A stretch of DNA of 64,000 nucleotides from assembly GCF_040144835.1 (NCBI RefSeq), contig NZ_CP151632.1, positions 2,790,001 through 2,854,000 on the forward strand, read 5' to 3'. Below are positions 8,004 to 17,371 of this stretch, one piece after another (positions within the stretch are counted from its first letter, which is position 1; each line of letters begins with the position of its first letter). The notes under the pieces are model-generated. The model was not told the origin of the DNA, searched no databases, and saw only the letters and a program-made list of their open reading frames with translations. The translations under genes were made by a program, and so were the position numbers. Source of the DNA: Microbacterium sp. LWS13-1.2 (GTDB lineage Bacteria > Actinomycetota > Actinomycetes > Actinomycetales > Microbacteriaceae).

Positions 8004-10529
8004 TCATGAGAGCGGCCTCTCTTCGGCGGGGATCGGGTCGGCCACGGGGAGCGCGATGACCATCGTCAGGCCTCCTCCGGGCGTGTCCTCGGGGGTGAGC
8101 GTACCGCCCATGCCCTCGGTGAAGCCCTTGGACAGGGCGAGTCCGAGACCGAGACCTGCGGTGTTGTCGGTGTCGCCGAGTCGCTGGAACGGAGTGAACA
8201 TGTCGTCGCGGCGCTCGGGGGACACGCCGTGCCCGTGGTCCACGACGCGGATCTCGGCCGTGTGTCCGAGACGACTGGTCGCCACGCGGACGCGGGTGCC
8301 CCCGGGCGCGTGACGCGCGGCATTCGACAGCACGTTCACGAGCACGCGCTGCAGCAGCACGGGATCCGCCGCCAGCGGCGGAAGGTCGGGATCGAGGGCG
8401 AGCTCGAACCTGTCGGGTCCCGCACCCAGTTCGTCGAGCGCGGCGAGCACGACGCCGGCGCTGTCCACGGTCTGGAGCGAGACCGCGAGCACTCCCGCCT
8501 GCACGCGGCTGACGTCGAGCAGGTCGGTGACCAGCGCGGACAAGGTGGCGAGGGACTCGTCGGCGGTGGCGATCAGCTCGGCGCGGTCGTCGGGCGAGAG
8601 GTTCGGCTCCGCGGCCCGCAGGCCGCCGACGGCGGCCACCGCGGCGGCGAGCGGGCGGCGGAGGTCATGGCTCACCGCCGACAGGAGGGCGCTGCGCACC
8701 TGGTCGGTCTCGGCCAGGGCGCCCGCCGCGCGCGCGGTCGCGGTGAGATCGCTGTGCTCGAGGGCTGCCGAGAGCTGCGCGGCCACGGCATCGATGAGGC
8801 GGCGTGCGGAGGCGTCGAGCGTGTGGCCGTGCAGCTCGAGCATGGCGGGCGGGCCGCCGTTGCGTCGGGCCACCGTGACCGCGTCGTAGCGTCCGTCGCG
8901 CACGGGTTCGCCGTCGGTGGCGACGACGGTGCCGTCGGCGTCGACGAGTCGCACCCCGGCGAGCCCGAGCGACTCGCGGGTGCGGCTGATGAGTGCGGGC
9001 ACCGCCGACTCGCCCCGCAGCACACTGCCGGCGACGTTCGCGAGCAGCTCCGCCTCGGCCTCCGCACGCCGTGCGGCGCGCGCGGCACGTGCGGCACGGT
9101 CGACGATGAAGCTCACGAGCACGGCGATCAGGACGTAGAGGATCAGGGCCCAGACATTCCGCGTATCCGCGATGGTGACGGTGTAGTACGGCTCGACGAA
9201 GAAGTAGTTGAGCGTGAACGCCGACATCACGGCGGCGAACACGGCCGGCCAGATGCCGCCGACAAGCGATACGAGCACGACGAGCAGCTGGTAGGCGAGC
9301 ACGTCGCTGGTGATCGTGTCCTCGTTGCGGATCGAGACCAGCAGCCACGTCAGCAGCGGCCCGCCGACGAGTGCGAGCAGGAAGCCGAGCAGGCGGCGCT
9401 TAACGCTCAGCGCACCGCCGGTGATGCGCGGCAGCCGGAACCGGTCGCCTGCGGCGGCGTGGGTCACCATGTGCACGTCGATGTCGCCGGACTCGCGGAT
9501 CACGGTCGCCCCGATGCCGGGACCGGTCAGTGCCGCCATCAGCCGGCCGCGGCGGCTCACGCCGATGACGAGCTGCGTCGCATTCACGGAGCGCGCGAAG
9601 TCGACGAGCGCACGGGGGACGTCGTCGCCGATGACCTGGTGGTACGTGCCCCCGAGGGATTCGACCAGCGCCCGCTGCACGGCGAGGGCGCCCGGATCGC
9701 CCGAGCGCAGGCCGTCCTGGCTCGAGACGTGCACCGCGAGCAGCTCGCCGCCCGCCGACCGCGCTGCGATGCGGGCGCCGCGTCGCAGCAGCGTCTCGCC
9801 CTCCGAACCGCCGGTGAGGGCGACGACCACCCGTTCGCGCGCCTGCCATGCGCCTTCGATGCCGTGCTCGGCGCGGTACGACCGCAGTGCGCTGTCGACC
9901 TCGTCGGCGAGCCACAGCAGCGCGAGTTCGCGCAGCGCGGTCAGGTTGCCCAGCCGGAAGTAGTTCGACAGCGCGGCGTCGATCCGTTCCGCCGGATAGA
10001 CGAGCCCCGCCGACAGGCGGTCGCGCAGCGACTGCGGCGAGAGGTCGACGACCTCGACCTGGTCGGCGGCCCGGACGACGGCATCCGGAACCGTCTCCTG
10101 CTGGGCGACGCCCGTGATCTGCTCGACCACGCCGCCGAGCGACTCGATGTGCTGCACGTTGACGGTCGTGATGACGTCGATGCCCGCGTCGAGGAGGGCG
10201 TCGACGTCCTGCCACCGCTTGTGGTGCGGCAGCCCGGGGGCGTTGGTGTGGGCGAGCTCGTCGACCAGTGCGATCTCGGGATGCCGCTCCAGCACGCCCT
10301 CGAGATCCATGTCGGTCAGCTCCACCCCGCGGTGCGAGACGATGGCGCGAGGGACGACGGGGAGGCCGTCGACCAGCGCGGCCGTGGCGGCGCGACCGTG
10401 CGTCTCGACGACGGCGACGACGACATCCCGGCCGCCGTCCGCGAGACGGCGGCCCTCTTCGAGCATCTCGTACGTCTTGCCGACGCCGGGCGCCGCCCCG
10501 AGCAGCACCCGCAGCTTGCCGCGCTTCAT
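8004..10529 (-). CDS. Sensor histidine kinase KdpD
   Basis: An 841-residue KdpD. The N-terminal KdpD domain has the Walker-type GAAPGVGKT near residues 12-20. A universal stress protein-like domain follows (about 230-360), then four hydrophobic segments (DUF4118, about 385-490), a GAF-like region, and the kinase core. The H-box SHDLRRPLAA and the N-box with NVLSNAARHAPGG are intact. Homologues sense low K+ and ionic strength and phosphorylate KdpE; in some bacteria the USP domain binds c-di-AMP. The gene lies between kdpC and kdpE, with 89 bases separating it from kdpC. Confidence 0.93.
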   Translation of the reverse strand: MKRGKLRVLLGAAPGVGKTYEMLEEGRRLADGGRDVVVAVVETHGRAATAALVDGLPVVPRAIVSHRGVELTDMDLEGVLERHPEIALVDELAHTNAPGLPHHKRWQDVDALLDAGIDVITTVNVQHIESLGGVVEQITGVAQQETVPDAVVRAADQVEVVDLSPQSLRDRLSAGLVYPAERIDAALSNYFRLGNLTALRELALLWLADEVDSALRSYRAEHGIEGAWQARERVVVALTGGSEGETLLRRGARIAARSAGGELLAVHVSSQDGLRSGDPGALAVQRALVESLGGTYHQVIGDDVPRALVDFARSVNATQLVIGVSRRGRLMAALTGPGIGATVIRESGDIDVHMVTHAAAGDRFRLPRITGGALSVKRRLLGFLLALVGGPLLTWLLVSIRNEDTITSDVLAYQLLVVLVSLVGGIWPAVFAAVMSAFTLNYFFVEPYYTVTIADTRNVWALILYVLIAVLVSFIVDRAARAARAARRAEAEAELLANVAGSVLRGESAVPALISRTRESLGLAGVRLVDADGTVVATDGEPVRDGRYDAVTVARRNGGPPAMLELHGHTLDASARRLIDAVAAQLSAALEHSDLTATARAAGALAETDQVRSALLSAVSHDLRRPLAAAVAAVGGLRAAEPNLSPDDRAELIATADESLATLSALVTDLLDVSRVQAGVLAVSLQTVDSAGVVLAALDELGAGPDRFELALDPDLPPLAADPVLLQRVLVNVLSNAARHAPGGTRVRVATSRLGHTAEIRVVDHGHGVSPERRDDMFTPFQRLGDTDNTAGLGLGLALSKGFTEGMGGTLTPEDTPGGGLTMVIALPVADPIPAEERPLS

Positions 10530-10618
10530 GTGGTCACCTTATGTCCGCCGTCCTGCCCGATGTCCGCTCGCCTGCCACGATCTGTGCCCGCGGCCCGCCT
10601 TCTGCGACAGGGGAGCGG

Positions 10619-11230
10619 TCACTGCGCCAGCGCATCGAGGGCGAGGTTGAGCTCGACGACGTTCACGCGGGGCTCGCCGAGGAAGCCGAGGTCGCGCTGC
10701 TGGATGTGCGCCTCGACCACGCTGCGCACCTCGTTCTCGTCGATTCCGCGCGCGGCGGCGACGCGCGGCACCTGCAGCAGGGCGTACGCCGGGCTGGTGT
10801 GCGGGTCCAGGCCCGAGGCCGATGCGGTGACGGCATCGGCCGGGACCTCGGACACGTCGACGCCGTCGAGCTCGGCGATCGCGGCCTTGCGCTCCTCGAT
10901 CGCGGCGACGAGGTCCGCGTTCTCCGGACCCAGGTTGGAGCCGCTCGAGGCTCCGCCGTCGTAGCCGTCGCCGGCCGCCGAGGGGCGGGACTGGAAGTAC
11001 TCCGGCAGCGCGTTGCCGTCGGCATCCGTGAACGACTGCCCGATGAGCGCGGAGCCGACCGGCTCGTCGCCGGCGGTCACGATCGAGCCGTTGGCCTGCC
11101 AGGGCAGCGCCAGCTGCCCGATGCCGGTGACCAGCAGTGTGTAGCCGACCCCCAGCGCGAGGGTGAACACGAGCATGGCGCGCAGCGCCACGCCCGTCGT
11201 GCGAACGGTGGTGCGGGTGGTGGTGGACAT
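10619..11230 (-). CDS. K+-transporting ATPase subunit KdpC
   Basis: A 203-residue KdpC. One N-terminal transmembrane segment (about residues 12-35) is followed by a periplasm-facing domain with the family features LIGQSFTD, YFQSRPSA and LDPHTSPAYA. It ends with VNVVELNLALD. KdpC stabilises the KdpFABC complex and aids potassium affinity. It lies 26 bases downstream of kdpB. Confidence 0.93.
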   Translation of the reverse strand: MSTTTRTTVRTTGVALRAMLVFTLALGVGYTLLVTGIGQLALPWQANGSIVTAGDEPVGSALIGQSFTDADGNALPEYFQSRPSAAGDGYDGGASSGSNLGPENADLVAAIEERKAAIAELDGVDVSEVPADAVTASASGLDPHTSPAYALLQVPRVAAARGIDENEVRSVVEAHIQQRDLGFLGEPRVNVVELNLALDALAQ

Positions 11231-11256
11231 GTGCGTCTCCTGTCGGGCTCGAAGGG

Positions 11257-13431
11257 TCAGAAGCCCGGGATGAGGCTCACGACGAGGTCGATGAGCTTGA
11301 TGCCGATGAAGGGGGCGATCACGCCTCCCAGGCCGTAGACGAGCAGGTTGCGGCTGAGGATCTGCGAGGCGTTCGCCGGGCGGTATTTCACGCCGCGCAG
11401 CGCCAGCGGGATGAGGATCACGATGACGATCGCGTTGAAGATGATGGCGCTCGTGACGGCGGATGCCGGAGAGCTGAGCTGCATGATGTTCAGCGCGGCG
11501 AGCCCGGGGAAGATCCCCATGAACATCGCGGGGATGATCGCGAAGTACTTGGCGATGTCGTTGGCCAGCGAGAACGTCGTCAGCGCGCCGCGCGTGATGA
11601 GCAGCTGCTTGCCGATGCGCACGATGTCGATGAGCTTCGTCGGGTCGGAGTCGAGGTCGACCATGTTGCCGGCCTCCTTCGCGGCCGACGTGCCCGTGTT
11701 CATCGCCACCCCGACGTCGGCCTGCGCGAGCGCGGGAGCGTCGTTGGTGCCGTCGCCGGTCATCGCGACGAGGTTGCCACCCTCCTGCTCGCGCCTGATG
11801 AGCGCGAGCTTGTCTTCGGGCGTGGCCTCGGCGAGGTAATCGTCCACACCGGCTTCCTTGGCGATCGCGCGTGCCGTCAGCGGGTTGTCACCGGTGATCA
11901 TGACCGTGCGGATGCCCATCTCGCGCAGTTCGGCGAATCGTGCGCGCAGGCCGTCCTTGACGATGTCTTTGAGGTGCACGACGCCGAGCACGCGCCCGGT
12001 GCCGTCGGCCGCGAGCATCGCGACCACCAGAGGGGTCCCTCCGGACTCGGCGATGGCGTCGGTCTCGCTGATCAGCTGTGCGCGGCTCGCGGGCACCACG
12101 GGGGATCCGGATGCCTCCAGCCACGCGAGCACCGCCGAGCCGGCGCCTTTGCGCACCTGCGTGCCGTCTGCCAGGTCGACGCCGCTCATGCGGCTCTGTG
12201 CCGTGAAGGGCACGCTGGTGGCGCCGTCAGGCGCGGTGACATGGATGCTGCGGACCGCGGCGAGCTCCACCACCGAGACGCCCTCGGGGGTCGGGTCGGC
12301 CAGCGACGAGAGTGCGGCGGCGCGGGCGAGTTCCTCGTCTGACGCGCCGGGCATCGTGACGAAGTCCGATGCCCGGCGGTTGCCGTATGTGATGGTCCCC
12401 GTCTTGTCGAGCAGGAGGGTCGTGACGTCTCCGGCGGCCTCGACGGCGCGGCCCGACATCGCGAGGACGTTGCGCTGTACGAGACGGTCCATGCCGGCGA
12501 TGCCGATCGCCGACAGCAGCGCGCCGATCGTGGTGGGGATGAGGCACACGAGCAGCGCGACGAGCACCGGGATGCTGACGGGCGCCGCCGCGTACGACGC
12601 GATCGGGTTGAGCGTGAGCACCACGATCACGAACACGATCGACAAGCTCGCGAGCAGGATGTTCAGGGCGATCTCGTTGGGCGTCTTCTGGCGGCTCGCG
12701 CCCTCGACGAGCGCGATCATGCGATCGACGAAGGTCTCGCCGGGCTTCGAGGTGATGCGCACGACGATGCGGTCCGACAGGACGCGCGTGCCGCCGGTGA
12801 CGGCGCTGCGGTCGCCGCCGGACTCCCGCACGACCGGTGCGGACTCGCCCGTGATGGCCGATTCGTCGACCGTGGCGATGCCGTTCACGATGTCGCCGTC
12901 ACCTGGGATCAGCTCTCCGGCGGTGACGATGACGATGTCGCCGAGCGTCAGGTCGGAGGACGCGGCCTCGACCGTCTCGGCATGGTCGGCTGCGGCATCC
13001 GTCTTCTCGTCGTAGGCGGTCACTCGGCGCGCCATGGTGGAGGTGCGGGTCTTACGCAGCGTCGCCGCCTGCGCCTTCCCGCGCCCCTCGGCCACGGACT
13101 CGGCGAGGTTCGCGAACAGCACGGTGAGCCACAGCCACACCGCGATGCCCCAGGTGAACCCGAAGGGGACGGCGGTGCCGCCCGAGGACTCGGGCCCCCC
13201 GAGGAACGGCTCGGCGATCGCGATCACCGTCGTCAGCGCCGCACCCACCCACACCAGGAACATGACGGGGTTGCGCCACAGCGCGGCCGGGTTCAGCTTG
13301 CGCAGCGCGCCCGGCAGGGCGGCCCACAGCTGCGCCCAGCTGAAGGCTCGAGCGCGGGAGGGCTTGGGGACGATGGTGCCCGGGATCGGGCCGGTGCCGG
13401 TGGAGGTTCGGGGAGTGATGGTGGTGGACAT
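11257..13431 (-). CDS. K+-transporting ATPase ATP-binding subunit KdpB
   Basis: A 724-residue P-type ATPase. The phosphorylation motif DKTGT begins at D342, with TGES at about residues 194-197 in the actuator domain and [11 protein letters not shown] in the P-domain. The [10 protein letters not shown] segment and the membrane helices match KdpB rather than other P-type pumps. It energises K+ import through KdpA. The serine of TGES, phosphorylated for inhibition in E. coli KdpB, is present. The gene starts 3 bases after the kdpA stop. Confidence 0.95.
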   Translation of the reverse strand: MSTTITPRTSTGTGPIPGTIVPKPSRARAFSWAQLWAALPGALRKLNPAALWRNPVMFLVWVGAALTTVIAIAEPFLGGPESSGGTAVPFGFTWGIAVWLWLTVLFANLAESVAEGRGKAQAATLRKTRTSTMARRVTAYDEKTDAAADHAETVEAASSDLTLGDIVIVTAGELIPGDGDIVNGIATVDESAITGESAPVVRESGGDRSAVTGGTRVLSDRIVVRITSKPGETFVDRMIALVEGASRQKTPNEIALNILLASLSIVFVIVVLTLNPIASYAAAPVSIPVLVALLVCLIPTTIGALLSAIGIAGMDRLVQRNVLAMSGRAVEAAGDVTTLLLDKTGTITYGNRRASDFVTMPGASDEELARAAALSSLADPTPEGVSVVELAAVRSIHVTAPDGATSVPFTAQSRMSGVDLADGTQVRKGAGSAVLAWLEASGSPVVPASRAQLISETDAIAESGGTPLVVAMLAADGTGRVLGVVHLKDIVKDGLRARFAELREMGIRTVMITGDNPLTARAIAKEAGVDDYLAEATPEDKLALIRREQEGGNLVAMTGDGTNDAPALAQADVGVAMNTGTSAAKEAGNMVDLDSDPTKLIDIVRIGKQLLITRGALTTFSLANDIAKYFAIIPAMFMGIFPGLAALNIMQLSSPASAVTSAIIFNAIVIVILIPLALRGVKYRPANASQILSRNLLVYGLGGVIAPFIGIKLIDLVVSLIPGF

Positions 13432-13434
13432 GAG

Positions 13435-15117
13435 TCAGACGAGCCCTTCCGCCAGGGGACCCAGCGTGAGAACGGGGAAATACGTGAGTGCGGTGATGAC
13501 GACCGCGACGACGGCCAGCAGGCCGACGAACTGCGGACGATGGGTGGGGAGTGTGCCCATGGTGGAGGGCACGGACTTCTGGGCGGCGAGCGAGCCGGCC
13601 AGCGCCAGCACCAGCACGATCGGGATGAACCGCCCGAGCAGCATCGCGACGCCGAGCGCGGTGTTCAGCCACGGCGTGTTCGCCGTGAGCCCCGCGAAGG
13701 CCGACCCGTTGTTGTTGGCCGCCGAGGTGAACGCGTAGAGCACCTCTCCGAGCCCGTGCACGCCCGGGTTCCAGATCGACGTCGACTCGACGTCGTCGCG
13801 GATCCCGGGGATCGCGAAGCTCAGCGCGGTGCCGGTCAGCACGAGCGTCGGCGTGACCAGGATGTACAGGCTCGCGAGCTTGATCTGGGTCGGGCCGATC
13901 TTCTTGCCCAGGTACTCGGGCGTGCGTCCGACGAGCAGGCCCCCGACGAACACGGCGATGACGGCGAGCACGAGCATGCCGTAGAGGCCTGATCCGACGC
14001 CGCCGGGGGCGATCTCGCCGAGCATCATGTTGATCATCGGGATCATGCCGCCGAGAGCCGTGTACGAGTCGTGCATCGAGTTGACGGCACCCGTCGAGGT
14101 CAGTGTGGTGGCGCCGGCGAACAGCGTCGAGCCGAAGATGCCGAAGCGGACCTCCTTGCCCTCCATCGCCGAGCCCGCGAGCTGCGGTGCGGTGCCGAGG
14201 CCCAGCGACTCGAGCCAGGTCACCGCAGCGATCGACACGACCGCGATCGAGCCCATGGCGGCGAGGATGGCGTAGCCCTGTCGATTGTCGCCCACCATGC
14301 GGCCGAAGGCGCGCGGAAGGGCGACAGGGATCGCCAGGAGCAGCAGGATCTCGAGCACGCTCGACCAGGGAGTCGGGTTCTCGAACGGGTGCGCGGAGTT
14401 GGCGTTGAAGAAGCCGCCGCCGTTCGTGCCGAGCTCCTTGATCGCCTCCTGCGACGCGACTGGTCCGCCGGGGATCAGCTGCGTGCCGCCGGTGATCGTT
14501 CCCACCTCGGTGAAGCCGTTGAAGTTCTGGACCACTCCCGCGATCATCAGCGCGATAGCCGAGAGCAGGGCGAGTGGCAGCAGCAGCCGGGTGATGCCGC
14601 GCGTGAGGTCGACCCAGAAGTTGCCGATGGTCGCCGATCCGCGGCGTGAGAACCCGCGCACGAGCGCGATCGCGACCGAGATGCCGACGGCGGCCGAGAC
14701 GAAGTTCTGCACCGCCAGTCCTGCGAGCTGCACCGTGTACCCCAGCGTCAGCTCGGGGGAGTACGACTGCCAGTTGGTGTTGGTGACGAACGACACCGCG
14801 GTGTTGAAGGCGAGACCCTCGGGCACGGCGGGCAGGCCGAGGGAGTAGGGCAGCACGCCCTGGAAGCGCTGCAGCGCGTACACGAAGAGCACGCCGACCG
14901 CCGAGAAGGCCAGGACGCCGCGGACGTAGGCCTGCCACGTCTGCTCGGACCCCGGGTCCACGCCCATCAGTCGATACGCGCCGCGCTCGACGCGCCAGTT
15001 CTTGTCGGCGGTGTAGATGTGGGCGATCCCGTCGCCGAGCGGGCGGTACAGGAGCGCGAGGATGAGGAAGACCGTGGCGATCTGGAGGACGCCGGTCCAT
15101 ACGGTGGCGGAGTCCAT
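13435..15117 (-). CDS. K+-transporting ATPase subunit KdpA
   Basis: A 560-residue channel-like subunit with about ten hydrophobic segments. Family features include [10 protein letters not shown] and [22 protein letters not shown], which carry selectivity-filter glycines, and the late NNNGSAFAG. KdpA selects and conducts K+ in the KdpFABC complex. Its ATG overlaps the stop of kdpF as ATGA, so translation is coupled. Confidence 0.95.
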   Translation of the reverse strand: MDSATVWTGVLQIATVFLILALLYRPLGDGIAHIYTADKNWRVERGAYRLMGVDPGSEQTWQAYVRGVLAFSAVGVLFVYALQRFQGVLPYSLGLPAVPEGLAFNTAVSFVTNTNWQSYSPELTLGYTVQLAGLAVQNFVSAAVGISVAIALVRGFSRRGSATIGNFWVDLTRGITRLLLPLALLSAIALMIAGVVQNFNGFTEVGTITGGTQLIPGGPVASQEAIKELGTNGGGFFNANSAHPFENPTPWSSVLEILLLLAIPVALPRAFGRMVGDNRQGYAILAAMGSIAVVSIAAVTWLESLGLGTAPQLAGSAMEGKEVRFGIFGSTLFAGATTLTSTGAVNSMHDSYTALGGMIPMINMMLGEIAPGGVGSGLYGMLVLAVIAVFVGGLLVGRTPEYLGKKIGPTQIKLASLYILVTPTLVLTGTALSFAIPGIRDDVESTSIWNPGVHGLGEVLYAFTSAANNNGSAFAGLTANTPWLNTALGVAMLLGRFIPIVLVLALAGSLAAQKSVPSTMGTLPTHRPQFVGLLAVVAVVITALTYFPVLTLGPLAEGLV

Positions 15118-15206
15118 CAGAACCTCTCGGGCTTCACGAGCGCGACGACGAGGTAGATGATCGCGGCGATGCCCAGGACGGCGCCCACGAGCGAGAAGAC
15201 GATCAC
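15117..15206 (-). CDS. K+-transporting ATPase small subunit KdpF
   Basis: A 29-residue single-span membrane peptide beginning [10 protein letters not shown] and ending VALVKPERF, the usual actinobacterial KdpF ending. KdpF stabilises the KdpABC complex. The GTG start at 15206 overlaps the stop of the preceding microORF (GTGA), and its own stop overlaps the kdpA ATG, so three genes are linked by 4-base overlaps. Confidence 0.88.
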   Translation of the reverse strand: MIVFSLVGAVLGIAAIIYLVVALVKPERF

Positions 15207-15286
15207 AGTCTCTCCGCTCCCTTCGCGATCAGGCCGACGAGCGCGAACAGCGCGAGCGTCGCGACGAGGTAGATGACATCGAGCAC
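15203..15286 (-). CDS. 27-residue membrane peptide preceding KdpF
   Basis: GTG at 15286 opens a 27-codon frame reading [20 protein letters not shown] and then AKGAERL. It has one hydrophobic helix and a basic-acidic C-terminal tail. GGGGAG lies 8 bases upstream, a strong ribosome binding site. Its TGA overlaps the kdpF GTG. The size, topology and coupling imply a further small subunit or regulator of the Kdp complex, distinct from KdpF, or an ancient duplicate of it. I know no assigned function. Confidence 0.75.
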   Translation of the reverse strand: MLDVIYLVATLALFALVGLIAKGAERL

Positions 15287-15331
15287 AGGGACTCCCCGGG
15301 TGGGTGCGATCCGGCGGCGACGCCGCACGGC

Positions 15332-15351
15332 GGTCCGCGGTGCAGCGGACC
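15332..15351. other. Hairpin in the kdp leader region
   Basis: GGTCCGC (15332-15338) and GCGGACC (15345-15351) form a 7-bp perfect stem, next to a smaller CGGCG-GCGA-CGCCG stem. It lies upstream of the 27-codon ORF on the kdp strand. It may shape the kdp leader; no promoter for kdp was pinned down in 15287-15457. Confidence 0.3.
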
Positions 15352-15457
15352 CGGATTCGATGCAACTCCCTCGCCCGCGTCGCGGGCGCCGTCCTCACGG
15401 AATCCGAACGTCCTGCGTGCGGGCCCTCACGATCCCCTGACACGGCGAGCATCGACG

Positions 15458-15493
15458 TTGACGTGACGTCAGAGTGGTGTCACGATGACGTCA
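15458..15493 (+). promoter_or_regulatory. Promoter with two TGACGTCA palindromes
   Basis: TTGACG (15458-15463), a 17-bp spacer and CACGAT (15481-15486) lie 6 bases before the ATG at 15493, a leaderless arrangement. Two identical palindromes TGACGTCA occupy 15464-15471 and 15486-15493, exactly 22 bp apart, so both face the same side of the helix. They flank and overlap the -10 box, which fits autorepression by the RHH protein encoded here. A third copy lies in the gene at 15938-15945. Confidence 0.6.
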
Positions 15494-16008
15494 TGCAGAT
15501 CACTCCGCACGTCGAGGAGCTCCAGCGTCAGCTCGCCGCCGTCGCGTCCGCCGGCGGCGCCGAGACCGCCGAGATCGCGGAGCGACTCGCGGCGGCACTG
15601 GAGCCGGCGGCCCGCCTGGCCATCCTCGAAGCGCTGTCCGAGGCGGCGGGCGAGGTCACCCGCCAGCTCGCGCCCGGATCTGTCGATGTGCGCCTGCGCG
15701 GCCGCGAGGTCGACTTCATCGTCTCGCGCCCCGAAGCGGAGACGGCCGTCGAGACGGCCGTGGCCGGCAGCGGACCCATTGCGCTGTCGACGGGCGCCAC
15801 CGCGGGGCCGGCCGACGACGCCGATGACGCCACGGCGCGCACGACGCTGCGCCTGCCGGACTCGCTCAAGACGCGCGCCGAGGCCGCCGCCGCGGCCGAG
15901 GGCGTGTCGCTCAACGCCTGGCTCGTGCGCGCCGTGATGACGTCACTCGATCCCGCGCCCGGCGCTCTGGTCCACGCGAGCTCGTCGTACACCGGCTGGG
16001 TGCGCTGA
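15493..16008 (+). CDS. Ribbon-helix-helix (HicB-like antitoxin type) regulator
   Basis: A 171-residue protein. The N-terminal 80 residues are helical and alanine-rich, with a VDVRLRGREVDFIVSRP segment. The C-terminal part (about residues 118-150) reads TTLRLPDSLKTRAEAAAAAE followed by GVSLNAWLVRAV, a typical ribbon-helix-helix DNA-binding domain as in HicB or Arc proteins. There is no HicA-like toxin gene nearby; instead a DUF4097 gene follows. The pair resembles one seen in other actinobacteria, labelled antitoxin by similarity only. It probably represses its own promoter through the TGACGTCA sites. Confidence 0.75.
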   Translation: MQITPHVEELQRQLAAVASAGGAETAEIAERLAAALEPAARLAILEALSEAAGEVTRQLAPGSVDVRLRGREVDFIVSRPEAETAVETAVAGSGPIALSTGATAGPADDADDATARTTLRLPDSLKTRAEAAAAAEGVSLNAWLVRAVMTSLDPAPGALVHASSSYTGWVR

Positions 16009-16030
16009 TGAAGGGGGTGCGCTGATGAAG
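15998..16030 (+). repeat. 16-bp tandem duplication at a stop/start junction
   Basis: GGGTGCGCTGATGAAG occurs at 15998-16013 and again at 16015-16030. The duplication copies the end of the RHH gene with its stop codon and creates a 5-codon frame (ATG at 16008, MKGVR, stop at 16023-16025) whose stop overlaps the DUF4097 start as TGATG. Confidence 0.8.
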
Positions 16031-16879
16031 ACGTTCCCGGCGCCGGGTCCGGCGGCCCTGCGCATCGAGCTGCAGATGGGGCGCATCGACGTCATCGCGG
16101 AGTCGCGTCGTGACCTCGCCGTCGAGATCGGCCCCGCCAACCCCCACCGGGGCGGAGACCGCAGCGCCGCCGACGCCGTGCGGGTGATCCACTCCGGCTC
16201 CGACCTGCGCATCGTCGGGCCGACGCGCTTCACGCTCTTCGGCTCGGGCGATTCCGTCGACGTCTCCGTGCGCGTGCCCACCGGCTCCGACGTGTCGCTG
16301 GCGCTCAAGTACGGCTCGATCCGCGTCGCGGGGGCCGTCGGCACCGCGCGCATCGCCCTCGACTACGGCGACGCCACTCTCGAACGCACCGGTCGCGCCG
16401 ACCTCGGTCTCGGCCACGGCGAGCTGCGCGTCGAGCACGTGCGCGGCGACGCGGACGTCAGCATCAGCTCGGGCCGCGCGCGCATCGGCATCGTCGACGG
16501 CGCGCTGAGACTGAAGGGATCGGATGCCGGCATCGACGTCGGATCCGTGTCAGGGGTCGCCGACATCGCGACGTCGAGCGGGGTCGTCCATCTCGGCGAT
16601 CCCGGGCCGGCGCTGACCGTCCGCTCGGCCTACGGACCGGTGCGTATCGGCGACCTCAACGGTGGGACGGCGCGGGTCGAGGCGTCGTACGGCGCGGTGA
16701 CGCTCGGCATCCGCTCGGGCACCGCCGTCTGGCTCGACGCGTCGAGCCGGCACGCGTCGGTGCGCAACGAGCTGGCCGCCGCCACCGGCCCGGTCGAGGG
16801 CGAGGCCTCGCTGGAGCTGTACGCGCGCACCGGCTACGGCGACATCACCGTGCACCGCACGCACCCGGTCGCCGGCTGA
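16025..16879 (+). CDS. DUF4097 beta-strand repeat protein
   Basis: A 284-residue protein with no signal peptide or membrane helix. It is made of short repeating beta-strand units rich in glycine, with recurring turns such as YGSIRVAG, YGDATL, SGRARIG, SGVVHLG and YGPVRIG, which suggest a parallel beta-helix (DUF4097, related to LiaF/putative adhesin folds). It follows the RHH gene with only the duplicated junction between them, so the two are co-translated. The function is unknown; it occupies the place a toxin would take in an antitoxin-first operon. Confidence 0.75.
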   Translation: MKTFPAPGPAALRIELQMGRIDVIAESRRDLAVEIGPANPHRGGDRSAADAVRVIHSGSDLRIVGPTRFTLFGSGDSVDVSVRVPTGSDVSLALKYGSIRVAGAVGTARIALDYGDATLERTGRADLGLGHGELRVEHVRGDADVSISSGRARIGIVDGALRLKGSDAGIDVGSVSGVADIATSSGVVHLGDPGPALTVRSAYGPVRIGDLNGGTARVEASYGAVTLGIRSGTAVWLDASSRHASVRNELAAATGPVEGEASLELYARTGYGDITVHRTHPVAG

Positions 16880-16894
16880 GGCCGGGACAGCCGG

Positions 16895-17371
16895 TCAGGC
16901 GCGCGAGACGGCGTCCTCGAACGCCACCCACGCGAGCATCGCGCACTTCACCCTCGCCGTGAACTTCGAGACGCCCGAGAGCGCGGCGGCGTCGCCGAAG
17001 ACCTCTTCGTCGAGCGGGATCTCGCCGCGCGATCGCAGCGCCTCGCGGAAGCCTTCGACGAGCGCGGATGCCTCGGCCCGCGGCATCCGCTCCTCCTCCT
17101 CCTCGATCAGAGCGGCGAGCATCGATGCCGACGCCTGCGAGATGGAGCAGCCGGCGCCGTCCCACGTCACCTCGTCGACGGTGGTGCCGTCGCCGGACAG
17201 ACGCACGCGGAGCGTGATCTCGTCACCGCAGATCGGGTTGCGCTGATACGAGGTCGCGACGCGGCTGCCGGGAGCAGTGCCCTCGGCGGCTTCGTCGGCG
17301 AGTCCCTTGCCGTGCGGGCGCTTGGAGTGGTCGAGGATCAGCTCCTGGTACAGCGACTCCAGCCCGCTCAT
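16895..17371 (-). CDS. Fe-S cluster assembly scaffold SufU
   Basis: A 158-residue SufU/IscU-type protein. Three cysteines and an aspartate are in place: C48 and D50 in NPICGDE, C75 in GAGCSIS, and a third cysteine in VKCAMLAW. In Gram-positive bacteria SufU is a zinc-dependent sulfurtransferase that takes sulfur from SufS. Its ATG overlaps the sufS stop as ATGA, so it is the second gene of a sufS-sufU operon. It is convergent with the DUF4097 gene, 15 bases away. Confidence 0.92.
   Translation of the reverse strand: MSGLESLYQELILDHSKRPHGKGLADEAAEGTAPGSRVATSYQRNPICGDEITLRVRLSGDGTTVDEVTWDGAGCSISQASASMLAALIEEEEERMPRAEASALVEGFREALRSRGEIPLDEEVFGDAAALSGVSKFTARVKCAMLAWVAFEDAVSRA

Noticed and set aside
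8229..10964. 911-codon open frame on the plus strand
   Set aside because: It is antisense to kdpD and made of Arg/His/Gly-rich sequence with no domain.
15493..16879. A classic HicAB toxin-antitoxin pair
   Set aside because: The first protein has an RHH domain, but no HicA-like small toxin is next to it; the partner is a beta-strand repeat protein.
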